Positions 7,626 through 16,347 are shown, numbered from the stretch's first letter. The stretch is DNA of 64,000 bases from Microvirga zambiensis WSM3693 (GCF_016735695.1 NZ_JAERQD010000030.1:1-64000), one strand, 5' to 3'. Translations and numbers: made by a program. The notes: generated by a model not told the origin, from the letters alone.

Positions 7626-9071
7626 ATGACAATCGATCTGACCCGTCGCCAGGCTGCGATCGGAGCCTTGAGCCTGCTTGCCGGGACTTCCGTGAGCACG
7701 CCCAGCAAGGCCTATCTCGGCGAGATGCTAGGCATCGACGACGGACTCGAAGAGTTCTGGCTGGCAACCGACGCCTATGTCTACGGCTACCCGTTAGTCA
7801 CCATGGAGATGACGCGGCGCATCATTACCAACGTGGCCGCCCCCGAAGGCACCCGGGCGCCGATGGGCCAAGTCATCAAGATGAGGCACTATCCGGATGC
7901 CGCGTTCCGCGACGTGACCGCGCCCAACGCCGATACGCTCTACACCACCGCCTTTTTCGACGTCGGCCAGGAACCCTGGGTCCTGAGCCTGCCGGACATG
8001 AAGGACCGCTACTTCCTCATGCCGATGCTGGACGGCTGGACGAACGTCTTCCAGGTTCCCGGCAAGCGCACCACCGGCACCGGCGCCCGGACCTTTGCCA
8101 TCACGGGGCCCGGCTGGACCGGAACGCTGCCGGCGGGCGTCAAGGAGTACAAGTCGCCCACCAACATCGTCTGGCTGCTCGGCCGCATCTATTGCACCGG
8201 CACGCCGGAGGATTATGCGGAGGTGCATGCGCTCCAGGATCAGGTCAAGCTGATGCCGCTCAGCGCCTACGGCAAACCGTACACGCCGCCCCCCGGCAAG
8301 GTCGATCCTTCGATCGACATGAAGACCGCCGTGCGCGATCAGGTGAACAGCATGGACGCGGTGGCCTACTTCACCCTGCTGGCGCAGCTGATGAAGGCCA
8401 ATCCTCCCTCAGCCGCCGATGCCCCCGCCCTCGCGAAGTTCGCCCGGATCGGGCTCGTCCCCGGCCAGGATTTCGACGCCAGCAAGCTGCGTGCCGATTT
8501 CGCCAAGCGCATTCCGGAGATCGCCAACGATCGGATCATGATCCAGTTCAAGATCAACAAGGATGTCCGCGACATCAATGGCTGGGGATTTACGACGAAA
8601 ACCGGCATCTACGGCACCGACTACCTGATGCGGGCCCTCATCACGGCGATCGGCCTTGGAGCCAACCGCCCGCAAGACGCCGTCTATCCGACGTCGCAGA
8701 AGGATGGTGACAGCCAGGCCTATGACGGCGCCAACAAGTACGTCATGCGCTTTCCCAAGGGCCAGTTGCCACCGGTCGAGGGCTTCTGGTCGCTGACGAT
8801 GTATGACGGCGCCTATTTCTTCGTGCCCAACCCGATCAACCGCTACTCGATCAGCGCACGCCAGAACCTGAAGGCCAATCCGGACGGGTCGGTCGATCTC
8901 TACATCCAGAAGGACTCGCCGGGAGCGGACAAGGAGGCGAACTGGCTGCCGGCGCCGGCCGGCAAGTTCATCCTGATGCTGCGGATGTACTGGCCGAACG
9001 AAAGCAACCCGTCGATCATCGACGGCACATGGACCATACCCCCGGTCAAGAAGGCTGCCGACCGGGCATAG
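7626..9071 (+). CDS. DUF1254/DUF1214 domain-containing exported protein
   Basis: 481 residues. The N-terminus TRRQAAIGALSLLAG followed by a hydrophobic run looks like a twin-arginine export signal. Residues about 45-185 match the DUF1254 layout (AYVYGYPLVTMEMTRR, PNADTLYTTAFFD, DRYFLMPMLDGWTNVF) and residues about 360-475 the DUF1214 layout (PPVEGFWSLTMYD, LPAPAGKFILMLRMYWP). These domains commonly occur together; their biochemical role is not established. ATG 7626 follows an AGGGAGTTTC region and is well placed relative to the export signal. The gene is 139 bases downstream of the TolB-like/TPR gene and may be one of its targets. Confidence 0.85.
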   Translation: MTIDLTRRQAAIGALSLLAGTSVSTPSKAYLGEMLGIDDGLEEFWLATDAYVYGYPLVTMEMTRRIITNVAAPEGTRAPMGQVIKMRHYPDAAFRDVTAPNADTLYTTAFFDVGQEPWVLSLPDMKDRYFLMPMLDGWTNVFQVPGKRTTGTGARTFAITGPGWTGTLPAGVKEYKSPTNIVWLLGRIYCTGTPEDYAEVHALQDQVKLMPLSAYGKPYTPPPGKVDPSIDMKTAVRDQVNSMDAVAYFTLLAQLMKANPPSAADAPALAKFARIGLVPGQDFDASKLRADFAKRIPEIANDRIMIQFKINKDVRDINGWGFTTKTGIYGTDYLMRALITAIGLGANRPQDAVYPTSQKDGDSQAYDGANKYVMRFPKGQLPPVEGFWSLTMYDGAYFFVPNPINRYSISARQNLKANPDGSVDLYIQKDSPGADKEANWLPAPAGKFILMLRMYWPNESNPSIIDGTWTIPPVKKAADRA

Positions 9072-9109
9072 CCGGCCGCCGACACCTACTATTCAAGCCA
9101 CAGGAGGAA

Positions 9110-9400
9110 ATGATGATGAGATGCCTGCTCACGTTCTCTGTCCTCACCCTATGCGCAACGACGGCCATGGCCCAGGTCGGGCCACCGACCTCCCAGCGGA
9201 CCTGCGGCGCCAACCGCCAGCTCGTCATGAAGGAAGGCGCAGTCGTCCTCGATACTGGACCCTCCACCTACGCCCGCTACGTCAAGAACGGCTCGGAATG
9301 CCTCGTCGACCAGTTCCCCGAACCGGCATGGGTTCCGAGCTCCAACAATCCGCAATGCTTCATCGGCTATCGATGCAGGGATGGGTCCGACGACTTCTGA
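9110..9400 (+). CDS. Small secreted cysteine-containing protein, unknown function
   Basis: 96 residues with a clear signal peptide (MMMRCLLTFSVLTLCATTAMAQ, cleavage after AMA). The mature part of about 75 residues has four Cys (TCGA, SECLV, PQCFIGYRCRD), suggesting two disulfides in the periplasm. Start is set by the strong AGGAGGAA site immediately before three consecutive ATG codons at 9110, 9113 and 9116. It follows the DUF1254 gene by 38 bases and is probably cotranscribed with it. No family recognised. Confidence 0.75.
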   Translation: MMMRCLLTFSVLTLCATTAMAQVGPPTSQRTCGANRQLVMKEGAVVLDTGPSTYARYVKNGSECLVDQFPEPAWVPSSNNPQCFIGYRCRDGSDDF

Positions 9401-9781
9401 CGACACCGGGAAGGCGGGGCGCGGACCTTCGCGCTCCGGCTCGTCGACTGGCCCGATCCGATCATCGAAGCGTCGCCATTATCTAAGTATCTGTAATATT
9501 TTCGATTTATCTTTGAAACAGGCGCTCCCCGCCGTTGATTAGGCAGCTTGGGAGCAGATGGCCAAGCCCAGATGTGCCGTTTCGGGCATTTCCCTCGTGA
9601 GACATCACGGAGAGCCGATCTCATTTGCCTGACTCGGCAAGCGGTGAAAGGCCAACCATCGCCACGATCCAATTGAAAGGAACCTGGAAGCGCCTGCCAC
9701 ATCCAGTGGCAGCCAAGGATGATCCCTGCCGCTTGACTGGCTGACCGTGGTATGTATCTTGGTCTGACCAAGGTAAGATAC
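9401..9781. other. Intergenic region between the small secreted protein and the FadR-type regulator
   Basis: About 380 bases with no convincing gene. The stretch 9478-9520 is notably AT-rich. It ends in the regulator promoter, where nested inverted repeats occur (GTATCTT at 9754-9760 with AAGATAC at 9775-9781, and the operator-like palindrome at 9758-9772). Confidence 0.6.
9758..9772. promoter_or_regulatory. FadR-type operator CTTGGTCTGACCAAG
   Basis: A 15-base palindrome around a central T. Its core TGGTCTGACCA (9760-9770) fits the consensus TNGTNNNACNA known for FadR-subfamily GntR proteins. It ends nine bases before ATG 9782 of a FadR-type regulator and covers the AAGG ribosome binding site, as expected for autoregulation of this operon. 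Confidence 0.65.
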
Positions 9782-10534
9782 ATGACCGCTGATCTAGAAA
9801 TCACGCGGCTTAGGGAGAGTGGCGGCAAGGGGTTCGAGAAGGTTTTTGCCTTCCTGCGCGAGCGTCTGCTCGCGGGCTCGTTGCGACCGGGTGACCGGCT
9901 CATCCCTGAACGCGATCTCGCTGCGCAGCTCGGTGTGAGCCGACCGATCCTGCGCGAGGCGCTGCGTGCGCTGACGGTTCTCGGTGTCGTGGAAATCCGC
10001 GACCGGGTCGGGACCATCGTTCGCCGTCCGGACCTCTCCGTCCTCAACGATTTCTTCACCTTCGCCTTCGCGCAGCAATCCGACGTCATCGACGACGTGA
10101 TGCAGGCGCGCATCGCAATCGAGTGCCAAGCCGTTCGGCTTGCCGCCGAACGGGCGACCGTGTCCGATTTCGAGAAGTTGCAGCTGGCGCTCTCCCGCAT
10201 CGTCGAAACGATCGACGATGCCGACAGCGGCGGCGTGGCCGATTTCGAATTTCATCGCGCCGTGGTGATGGCGGGGAAATCCGAAACGCTCATGGTCCTT
10301 CACGATTCCATGTCCGGAATCCTGATGCGCTCCCACCAGGGCCGGCGCGAGCTGCTTCAGGTCTTCGACACGATGAAGACCTACCTGATCGAGGATCATC
10401 GCCGCATCTTCGATGCGATCGTCGGGCGCGACCCAGAACATGCCGAAAGGGTCATGCGTGAGCATTTCGCGATTGGCGACGATTTTCGCCGTCGGGCCGC
10501 AATCGGCGGATCGCGATCCGTGAGCGCCGGGTAA
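9782..10534 (+). CDS. GntR-family regulator, FadR/FCD subfamily
   Basis: 250-residue transcription factor. The winged helix occupies about residues 10-80 (LIPERDLAAQLGVSRPILREAL, then LGVVEIRDRVGTIV). The FCD effector domain follows, with likely metal-binding His in DFEFHRAVVM, EDHRRIFDAI and MREHFAIGDD. ATG 9782 is preferred to an in-frame codon at 9752 because the operator palindrome lies between them and AAGG is suitably spaced. It is the first gene of a rightward operon of eight genes (dehydrogenase, amino-acid-type ABC importer, RpiB, sugar kinase) and probably represses it until a sugar-acid-like inducer is present. Confidence 0.88.
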   Translation: MTADLEITRLRESGGKGFEKVFAFLRERLLAGSLRPGDRLIPERDLAAQLGVSRPILREALRALTVLGVVEIRDRVGTIVRRPDLSVLNDFFTFAFAQQSDVIDDVMQARIAIECQAVRLAAERATVSDFEKLQLALSRIVETIDDADSGGVADFEFHRAVVMAGKSETLMVLHDSMSGILMRSHQGRRELLQVFDTMKTYLIEDHRRIFDAIVGRDPEHAERVMREHFAIGDDFRRRAAIGGSRSVSAG

Positions 10535-10562
10535 CAACACAAATCAAGAGCGAGACGCCGTG

Positions 10563-11465
10563 ATGGAGCGAAACGACCATAAGGGTACAGTCGGCTTTGC
10601 CGGTCTGGGAACGATGGGGCGCGAAATGGCCCTCAACCTGCTCAAGGCAGGATACGCGGTGCGTGCCTACGATGTCCGCAAGGATGCCGCGGACGATCTC
10701 GTTCCCCATGGCGCGCACGCAGCCGAAAGCCTGGCGGATGCTGCACGGGATGCCGACATCGTCATTTCCATGCTTCCCGACACGCCGCAGGTCGAAGACA
10801 TCGTCTATGGCGAAGGCGGCCTTCTGAGCTCGCCGCCAAGGGGCCGGCTCGTCGTCGACATGAGCACGATCTCGCCCGTCGCCGTCCGGCGCATGCATGC
10901 CGACCTCAAGGCTGCGGGCATTGCCTTTCTCGACGCACCCGTGTCCGGCGGCCCTGTCGGCGCCAAGAATGCATCCCTTTCGATCATGGCAGGCGGCGAC
11001 GGAGACGCCTTCCTGCGTGCCGAGCCGTATTTCCGGGCCATGGGCACGACGATCACCCATGTAGGCGAGGCCGGAGCCGGGCAGACGGTCAAGCTCTGCA
11101 ACCAGCTCGTCTGCGCCATCAACCTCCAGGCCATCTGCGAAGCGCTTGCGCTCGGCCGCGCCTCAGGGGTCGATCTCGATCAGCTCCGCAACGTCCTCCT
11201 CGGCGGCTCTGCGGCGTCCTGGATGCTCGACAAGCTGGGATCATCGATGATCGCAGGCGATGCTTCTGCGGGCTTTCGCATCGACCTGATGCTCAAGGAT
11301 CTGCGCCTCGTGCAGGAGCAGGCGCTCTCGCTTTCCATTCCGCTGCCGGGAACGGCGCTGGTGACCAGCCAGTATGTCGAAGCGCGCGCCCACGGCGAAG
11401 GCGCCAACGGCAATCAGGCCCTGTTCCGGGTCTACGACCGAATGACCAATCAGACGGCCGTATGA
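10563..11465 (+). CDS. NAD(P)-dependent beta-hydroxyacid dehydrogenase (3-hydroxyisobutyrate dehydrogenase family)
   Basis: 300 residues. The N-terminal Rossmann motif GFAGLGTMGREMALNLL, substrate loop DAPVSGGPVGA, catalytic Lys in GAGQTVKLCNQ and the C-terminal LMLKDLRLVQE motif are all those of the family that includes 3-hydroxyisobutyrate dehydrogenase, tartronate semialdehyde reductase and L-threonate dehydrogenase. The family oxidises or reduces beta-hydroxy acids with NAD(P). Next to an RpiB-type isomerase and a ribokinase-family kinase a four- or five-carbon sugar-acid role, such as threonate or tartronate semialdehyde chemistry, is more likely than valine catabolism, but the substrate cannot be read from sequence. 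GTG at 10560 is an alternative start one codon upstream. Confidence 0.85.
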   Translation: MERNDHKGTVGFAGLGTMGREMALNLLKAGYAVRAYDVRKDAADDLVPHGAHAAESLADAARDADIVISMLPDTPQVEDIVYGEGGLLSSPPRGRLVVDMSTISPVAVRRMHADLKAAGIAFLDAPVSGGPVGAKNASLSIMAGGDGDAFLRAEPYFRAMGTTITHVGEAGAGQTVKLCNQLVCAINLQAICEALALGRASGVDLDQLRNVLLGGSAASWMLDKLGSSMIAGDASAGFRIDLMLKDLRLVQEQALSLSIPLPGTALVTSQYVEARAHGEGANGNQALFRVYDRMTNQTAV

Positions 11466-11481
11466 CGGGGAGCGGAGAGGG

Positions 11482-12165
11482 ATGAATCTCAATCTGGACT
11501 TCGCCGCCATCATCGAACGGTGGCCGGCCTTCCTGGATGGGGCATTGCTCACCCTCCAGCTCGCCTTCATCGCGACCGTACTCGGCACGGTCATCGGTGT
11601 CCTTGGCGCCATCGGGCGACGCAGCAGCCATCCCGTCGTTTCGCGGATCTGCGGCATCTATGTCGAGGCCATCCGCAACACGCCGCTTCTGGTCCAGATC
11701 TTCCTCGTCTATTTCGGCCTCGCCAGCCTGGGATTGAAGTTTTCCGCCTTCGCGGTTGCGGCGGCAGCGCTCACGATCAATGTCGGCGCCTATACGACCG
11801 AAATCATCCGCGCGGGATTCGATTCCATTCCTCGCGGGCAGATCGAAGCCGCGGAAGGGCTGGCGCTGTCCAAGGCTCAGATCTACTGGCACGTCGTCAT
11901 GTGGCCGGCGATCGAAAAGGTCTATCCGTCGCTGACGAGCCAATTCGTGCTGCTGATGCTGGCCTCGTCGGTGACGTCCCAGATCTCTGCGGAGGAACTG
12001 ACGGCGGTCGCGAACTATGTCCAGTCCGACACGTACCGCGCCTTTGAGACCTACATCCTCGTCGCGATCGTCTACATCGTCCTGTCGCTGATCATGCGCG
12101 CCGGGTTCTGGCTTCTCGGCCTCGTTGTCTTCCCGCGTCGTCGACGCCTCGGCACCCCTTTGTGA
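11482..12165 (+). CDS. Polar-amino-acid-type ABC transporter permease
   Basis: 227-residue inner-membrane protein of the HisM/GlnP type with about five transmembrane segments. The family hallmark RNTPLLVQIFLVYFG is present near residue 65, and the coupling loop begins EAAEGLALSKAQIYW. It starts 16 bases after the dehydrogenase gene, with GGAG in the gap. It pairs with the permease at 12176-12844. Confidence 0.9.
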   Translation: MNLNLDFAAIIERWPAFLDGALLTLQLAFIATVLGTVIGVLGAIGRRSSHPVVSRICGIYVEAIRNTPLLVQIFLVYFGLASLGLKFSAFAVAAAALTINVGAYTTEIIRAGFDSIPRGQIEAAEGLALSKAQIYWHVVMWPAIEKVYPSLTSQFVLLMLASSVTSQISAEELTAVANYVQSDTYRAFETYILVAIVYIVLSLIMRAGFWLLGLVVFPRRRRLGTPL

Positions 12166-12175
12166 GGAGGAGAAG

Positions 12176-12844
12176 ATGGGCGGTTCTCTCAATGCCAATC
12201 ATTTGATGTTCCTTGGGTATGGAGCGCTGTGGACCATCGGCCTGTCGCTCATCGGCCTGCTCGGCGGCGGAATTGCAGGGTTCATCATCGCCCTCTGCCG
12301 CATCTCGCCGAACCGGATCGTGAGGCTTCTCAGCGCCGGCTACGTCCAGCTGATCCAGGGTACGCCGCTTCTCGTCATCATGTTCCTGACCTATTTCGGC
12401 CTGCCGACGCTCGGCGTGACCGTCTCTCCGCTGACGGCGGCAGGCGCCTCGCTCACGATCTATGTCGGCGCCTATCTCGGCGAGATCTGGCGCGGCAGTA
12501 TCGAATCCGTTCCGAAGCCGCAATGGGAAGCGGCGGAAGGCCTTGGCCTCAGCCGGGCTCAGCGGATGATGAAGGTCATCCTGCCGCAGGCGATGCGGAT
12601 CGCGACGCCTCCGACCGTGGGCTTCATGGTTCAGATCATCAAGAACACATCGCTGGCATCGGTGGTCGGCTTCGTGGAACTGGCGCGGTCCGGCCAGATC
12701 ATCAACAACTCCCTGTTCGAGCCGTTCCTGATCTACACGATCATCGCCGTGATCTATTTCGCCCTTTGCTATCCGATTTCGCGCATCAGCCGCCGCCTGG
12801 AGATGCGCAGCGGCCCTGCCCGCCTTTCACTCGGGACTGCCTGA
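12176..12844 (+). CDS. Polar-amino-acid-type ABC transporter permease
   Basis: 222 residues from ATG 12176, which follows a strong AGGAGGAG site; an upstream in-frame start at 12125 would overlap the previous gene. It shows the same layout as its partner: IQGTPLLVIMFLTYFGL near residue 60 and the coupling loop EAAEGLGLSRAQRMMKVILP. The two permeases probably form a heterodimer. The closest named systems import polar amino acids, but members of this family also carry other small charged compounds, and the neighbours here are sugar-metabolic. Confidence 0.9.
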   Translation: MGGSLNANHLMFLGYGALWTIGLSLIGLLGGGIAGFIIALCRISPNRIVRLLSAGYVQLIQGTPLLVIMFLTYFGLPTLGVTVSPLTAAGASLTIYVGAYLGEIWRGSIESVPKPQWEAAEGLGLSRAQRMMKVILPQAMRIATPPTVGFMVQIIKNTSLASVVGFVELARSGQIINNSLFEPFLIYTIIAVIYFALCYPISRISRRLEMRSGPARLSLGTA

Positions 12845-12845
12845 C

Positions 12846-13601
12846 ATGCACAAGATTTCGAACGTAGCGTCTCAATCGCCGGTCGTTTCCCTCAGGAACG
12901 TGCACAAGAGCTTCGGCCCGCTCAAAGTCCTCGACGGCGTCAGCTTCGAGGTCGATCGCGGCGAAGTTCTCGTCCTCATCGGACGCAGCGGCTCGGGCAA
13001 GAGCACCGCACTTCGCTGCATCGACCGCTTCGAGACCATCGACAGCGGCGAGATCGTCGTCGGCAGCCATCGCGTCAGCGACCCGAAGCTCGATCTGAGA
13101 GCGCTGCGTCAGGATGTCGGCATCGTTTTCCAGAGCTATAATCTGTTCCCCCATCTGACCATCGAGGAGAACATCACGCTTGCCCCTTGTTCCGTGAAGG
13201 GAATCTCGAAATCCCAAGCGAAGGAGCAGGCGCGCCAGGTTCTTGCCCAGGTCGGACTGGAAGACAAGCTCCACCAATATCCCGAACAGCTCTCCGGCGG
13301 CCAGCAGCAGCGCGCGGCGATCGCCCGCTCGCTTGCCATGCAGCCGAAGGTCATGCTGTTCGACGAAGTGACCTCGGCCCTCGACCCGGAACTGACCGGC
13401 GAGGTTCTGAAAGTCATCGAGGCGCTCGCTGCGGACGGCATGACCATGGTGATGGTCACGCACGAGATGGGATTTGCCAGAGGCATCGCCAACCGGGTGG
13501 TGTTCATGCATCGCGGCAAGGTCCATGAGACGGGACCCGCCGCGATCCTGACATCGCCCGCAACTCCGGAACTCGCCCAGTTCGTTGGCACAGGGCTTTG
13601 A
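12846..13601 (+). CDS. Polar-amino-acid-type ABC transporter ATP-binding protein
   Basis: 251-residue ATPase of the GlnQ/HisP type. Walker A GRSGSGKST, Q-loop FQSYNLFPHLT, signature LSGGQQQRAAIARSL, Walker B VMLFDEVTSALDPEL and switch His VTHEMGFA are complete. The TSALDPEL form after Walker B is characteristic of amino-acid importers. It starts one base after the stop codon of the second permease. Confidence 0.92.
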   Translation: MHKISNVASQSPVVSLRNVHKSFGPLKVLDGVSFEVDRGEVLVLIGRSGSGKSTALRCIDRFETIDSGEIVVGSHRVSDPKLDLRALRQDVGIVFQSYNLFPHLTIEENITLAPCSVKGISKSQAKEQARQVLAQVGLEDKLHQYPEQLSGGQQQRAAIARSLAMQPKVMLFDEVTSALDPELTGEVLKVIEALAADGMTMVMVTHEMGFARGIANRVVFMHRGKVHETGPAAILTSPATPELAQFVGTGL

Positions 13602-13632
13602 ACCACAAGCAATATCCAGGGAGACACAGACG

Positions 13633-14427
13633 ATGATGAAACGCACGCTTTCCGCTGCTGCAATCGCCATGAGCTGCGTGGTGGCGCTCGGCGCCACCGC
13701 CGCGCATGCCGACCTTCTCGACGACATCATGAAGGCGAAGAAGATCCGCATCGCGACCGACCTGGCGATTCCACCGTCCGGCATGATGGACGGCAATCTC
13801 AAGCCGACGGGATCGGACGTTGAAACCGCCCAGCTTCTCGCGAAGGACCTTGGGCTCGAGCTCGAGTTCGTCCAGACCACCGGCGCGACCCGGATTCCGA
13901 ACGTCCAGACCAACAAGGCGGACATCATCATCTCGACCCTCTCCGTCACGCCGGAACGCGCCAAGGTGATCGACTTCACCAAGGCCTATGCAGCTCTGCA
14001 ATCCGTTGTCGCGTGCCTGAAGACCGTCGATGCGAAGAGCTGGGACGATCTGAAGGGCAAGACCATCGCCGTCTCCCGCGGCACGACCCAGGACACCGAA
14101 TTGTCCAACATGAAGGATCGGAACCTCACCCTCGCCCGCTTCGATGACGACGCCACGATGGTGACGGCGGCCGTCTCCGGCCAGGCCGATTGCGTTGCGA
14201 CCTCGGCAACGATTGCGAACCAGATCGGCGTCAAGAACCCGTCCCGTGCCTTCGAGCCCAAGGTGCTGATCCGCACCTTCGATCTCGCCGTCGGCGTGCG
14301 CAAGGGCGAGCCGGCCCTGATCGAGAAGCTCAACGAGTGGATTTCGATCAACCTGAAAAACGGCAAGCTGAACGAAATCTACAAGAAGTTCCATGGCAGC
14401 GAGCTCCCCCAGGAAATGCGGAGCTGA
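13633..14427 (+). CDS. Polar-amino-acid-type ABC transporter periplasmic binding protein
   Basis: 264 residues from ATG 13633 (an AGGGAGA site precedes it). The signal peptide runs to about TAAHA at residue 25. The mature protein is a family-3 solute-binding protein: KKIRIATDLAIPPSG at strand one, GSDVETAQLLAKDLGLELE, NKADIIISTLSVTPERAKVIDFTKAY, and LKGKTIAVSRGTTQD for lobe two. It captures the substrate for the permease pair. Position after the ATPase and before an RNA hairpin suggests its message is separately stabilised. The Arg that contacts the amino-acid carboxylate would be expected in the STLSVTPERA region. Confidence 0.88.
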   Translation: MMKRTLSAAAIAMSCVVALGATAAHADLLDDIMKAKKIRIATDLAIPPSGMMDGNLKPTGSDVETAQLLAKDLGLELEFVQTTGATRIPNVQTNKADIIISTLSVTPERAKVIDFTKAYAALQSVVACLKTVDAKSWDDLKGKTIAVSRGTTQDTELSNMKDRNLTLARFDDDATMVTAAVSGQADCVATSATIANQIGVKNPSRAFEPKVLIRTFDLAVGVRKGEPALIEKLNEWISINLKNGKLNEIYKKFHGSELPQEMRS

Positions 14428-14439
14428 GCCTGTACGAAA

Positions 14440-14465
14440 TCGAGTGGTGCTCCGGCACCACTCGA
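14440..14465 (+). promoter_or_regulatory. Intercistronic RNA hairpin after the binding-protein gene
   Basis: Perfect 11-base-pair stem TCGAGTGGTGC / GCACCACTCGA with a TCCG tetraloop, 13 bases after the binding-protein stop codon and 29 bases before rpiB. There is no T-tract, so it is more likely an mRNA-stabilising or partial-attenuation element than a full terminator. Confidence 0.65.
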
Positions 14466-14493
14466 CCTGCAATCACGAAAGAAAGGTTACTCA

Positions 14494-14940
14494 ATGCGCG
14501 TCGTAATCGGGTCGGATCACGCCGGATGGCCCCTCAAGAATGCAGTGGTCGAACACGTCCGCTCGCTCGGCCACGAGGTTATCGACGTCGGCTCCTTCGA
14601 TGACAAGCCTGTCGATTTTCCGGACATCGCCCGCACCCTGACGGAGAAGCTCAAGTCCGGTGAGGCCGAGCGCGGCATCATGGTGTGCGGGACGGGCGTC
14701 GGTGCGTCGATCGCGGCCAACAAGGTCAAGGGCATCCGCGCCGCAGTCTGCCATGACATCCATTCGGCCCATCAATCGGTCGAGCACGACGACGTCAATG
14801 TCATGTGCATCGGTGCCAAGATCGTCGGCTCCTGGCTCGCGCAGGACCTGGTCGCCTCCTATCTTTCGGCAACTTTCTCGACCGACGAGGACTGCCGCCG
14901 CCGCGTGGAGAAGCTCCACGCCATGGATGCCGAAGGCTGA
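14494..14940 (+). CDS. rpiB: RpiB/LacAB-family sugar-phosphate isomerase
   Basis: 148 residues, the normal length of RpiB. The N-terminal SDHAGWPLKN, the active-site Cys in MVCGTGVGASIAANKV, and HDIHSAHQSVEHDD with MCIGAKIVG are the family motifs. RpiB interconverts ribose 5-phosphate and ribulose 5-phosphate; relatives act on allose, erythrulose or galactose phosphates. Its location between an importer and a sugar kinase suggests an inducible isomerase for the imported sugar's phosphate, possibly a tetrose phosphate. An AAAGAAAGG site precedes the ATG. Confidence 0.85.
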   Translation: MRVVIGSDHAGWPLKNAVVEHVRSLGHEVIDVGSFDDKPVDFPDIARTLTEKLKSGEAERGIMVCGTGVGASIAANKVKGIRAAVCHDIHSAHQSVEHDDVNVMCIGAKIVGSWLAQDLVASYLSATFSTDEDCRRRVEKLHAMDAEG

Positions 14941-14973
14941 AGCCGATCGACCGGGAAAGGGAGTGCGTGTGAC

Positions 14974-15885
14974 ATGATCGTCGTTTTCGGTTCGATCAAC
15001 ATCGATCTTGTCGCCCGCGTTCCGGCCATTCCATGTCCCGGTGAAACCGTCCTTTCCCCGAGATACGAAACCCTGTTTGGCGGCAAGGGCGCGAACCAGG
15101 CGGTTGCCGCCGCTCGCACATCCTTGCCGCATCAGGTGGCATTAGCTGCCTGCGTCGGCGACGACGCCTTTGGCCGATCGGCGCGCGACAATCTCGTTTG
15201 CAATGGTGTCGTGGCCGATTTCATCTCAGGAAGCGCGGAGCCGACCGGCTGCGCGTTCATCACCGTCGATGAGCGCGGCGAGAATGCAATCACCGTTGCC
15301 AGCGGAGCAAACGCCGCACTGACGGAAGCACCGGTTCTCGATTTCCCGGTCAATGCCTCGACGATTGCCGTTCTTCAAATGGAGGTGCCGTTTCCGGCAT
15401 CCTTCAATGTCGCTCGCCATGTGAGGGCCTCGGGCGGCCGCGTCATCTGGAACTTCGCCCCTGCTCCGCCGGCCTTCTCGCCGAGAGACCTCTCGGATCT
15501 CATCAACGAGACCGATGTCTTTGTCGTCAATGAGCATGAGGCGATCACCGCGGCACGGCTTCTCGGCTGCGAGACCGGCAATTACGAGGAAGCAGGCGCC
15601 TATCTCTCGAGAAGCGGCTGCCTTTGCATCGTCACGGCAGGTGCACGCGGTGCCATCGCGTTTCATCCCGATGGGCGCAACGAAGCCGTGAATGCGCAGC
15701 CGATACGTGCACTCGACACGACGGGAGCCGGCGACACCTTCGTCGGCATCCTGGCAAGCGGGCTCGATGAAGCTCTACCCTTGAGAACGGCTCTTCAGCG
15801 AGCATGCCATGGAGCATCGCTGGCTTGCCTGGCCCATGGCGCCCAGCCTGGGATGCCGACACGCGACCAACTTATCGATGCTTGA
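14974..15885 (+). CDS. Ribokinase-family (PfkB) sugar kinase
   Basis: 303 residues. PfkB signatures are at both ends: LFGGKGANQAVAAART near residue 35 and the C-terminal DTTGAGDTFVGIL with the catalytic Asp near residue 250. The N-terminal sequence VVFGSINIDLVARVPAIPCPGET is typical of ribokinases. It phosphorylates a sugar with ATP, probably the compound brought in by the upstream importer or its product. Last gene of the operon begun at 9782; starts 33 bases after rpiB behind GGGAAAGGGAG. Confidence 0.87.
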   Translation: MIVVFGSINIDLVARVPAIPCPGETVLSPRYETLFGGKGANQAVAAARTSLPHQVALAACVGDDAFGRSARDNLVCNGVVADFISGSAEPTGCAFITVDERGENAITVASGANAALTEAPVLDFPVNASTIAVLQMEVPFPASFNVARHVRASGGRVIWNFAPAPPAFSPRDLSDLINETDVFVVNEHEAITAARLLGCETGNYEEAGAYLSRSGCLCIVTAGARGAIAFHPDGRNEAVNAQPIRALDTTGAGDTFVGILASGLDEALPLRTALQRACHGASLACLAHGAQPGMPTRDQLIDA

Positions 15886-16004
15886 TTTCGCGCTGCGAGG
15901 CACCTTGGCCAAGCGGAATCGACGAATTCTGATGCAGCACAACATGATATCATGCTGCAATCAATGCCACGTGCGTGAGAAATTCTGACGATGTCGTCGT
16001 AGGC

Positions 16005-16193
16005 TCAGTGAGCTGAAGCGAGGTGTCTCACCGCCACGCCATCGTGTACGGTTGGCCGCGTGCGATCACGGATGTACTTGGTAAGACCCAGCATTACCCA
16101 GCCGTGAAGTCGAGCAAGCATAGATGCACCAATCATGCCAAGAACATTCCTTAGCCTTTTATCCGTGGTGAGGAAGAGTTGCAGGCCTGACAT
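16005..16193 (-). CDS. Possible small protein, doubtful
   Basis: 62 codons with a fair GAGGA ribosome binding site seven bases before the ATG. The product (MSGLQLFLTTDKRLRNVLG at the N-terminus) has no recognised domain, and its codon use is less biased than that of neighbouring genes. It could equally be chance in a 540-base intergenic region or a remnant. Confidence 0.22.
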   Translation of the reverse strand: MSGLQLFLTTDKRLRNVLGMIGASMLARLHGWVMLGLTKYIRDRTRPTVHDGVAVRHLASAH

Positions 16194-16347
16194 CTGTTTC
16201 CTCAGTTCATTGCCCGTCGAGTATCTATCAACTGGACTTCGATAACCTTAACAGGTCTCGTAAATCTGCTCATATGAGTTAATGCGACCCCTAATAAGTG
16301 GTAGAGCCAAAGATCATTACCGAAAGCAGTAAATCGGTGGAATATTT

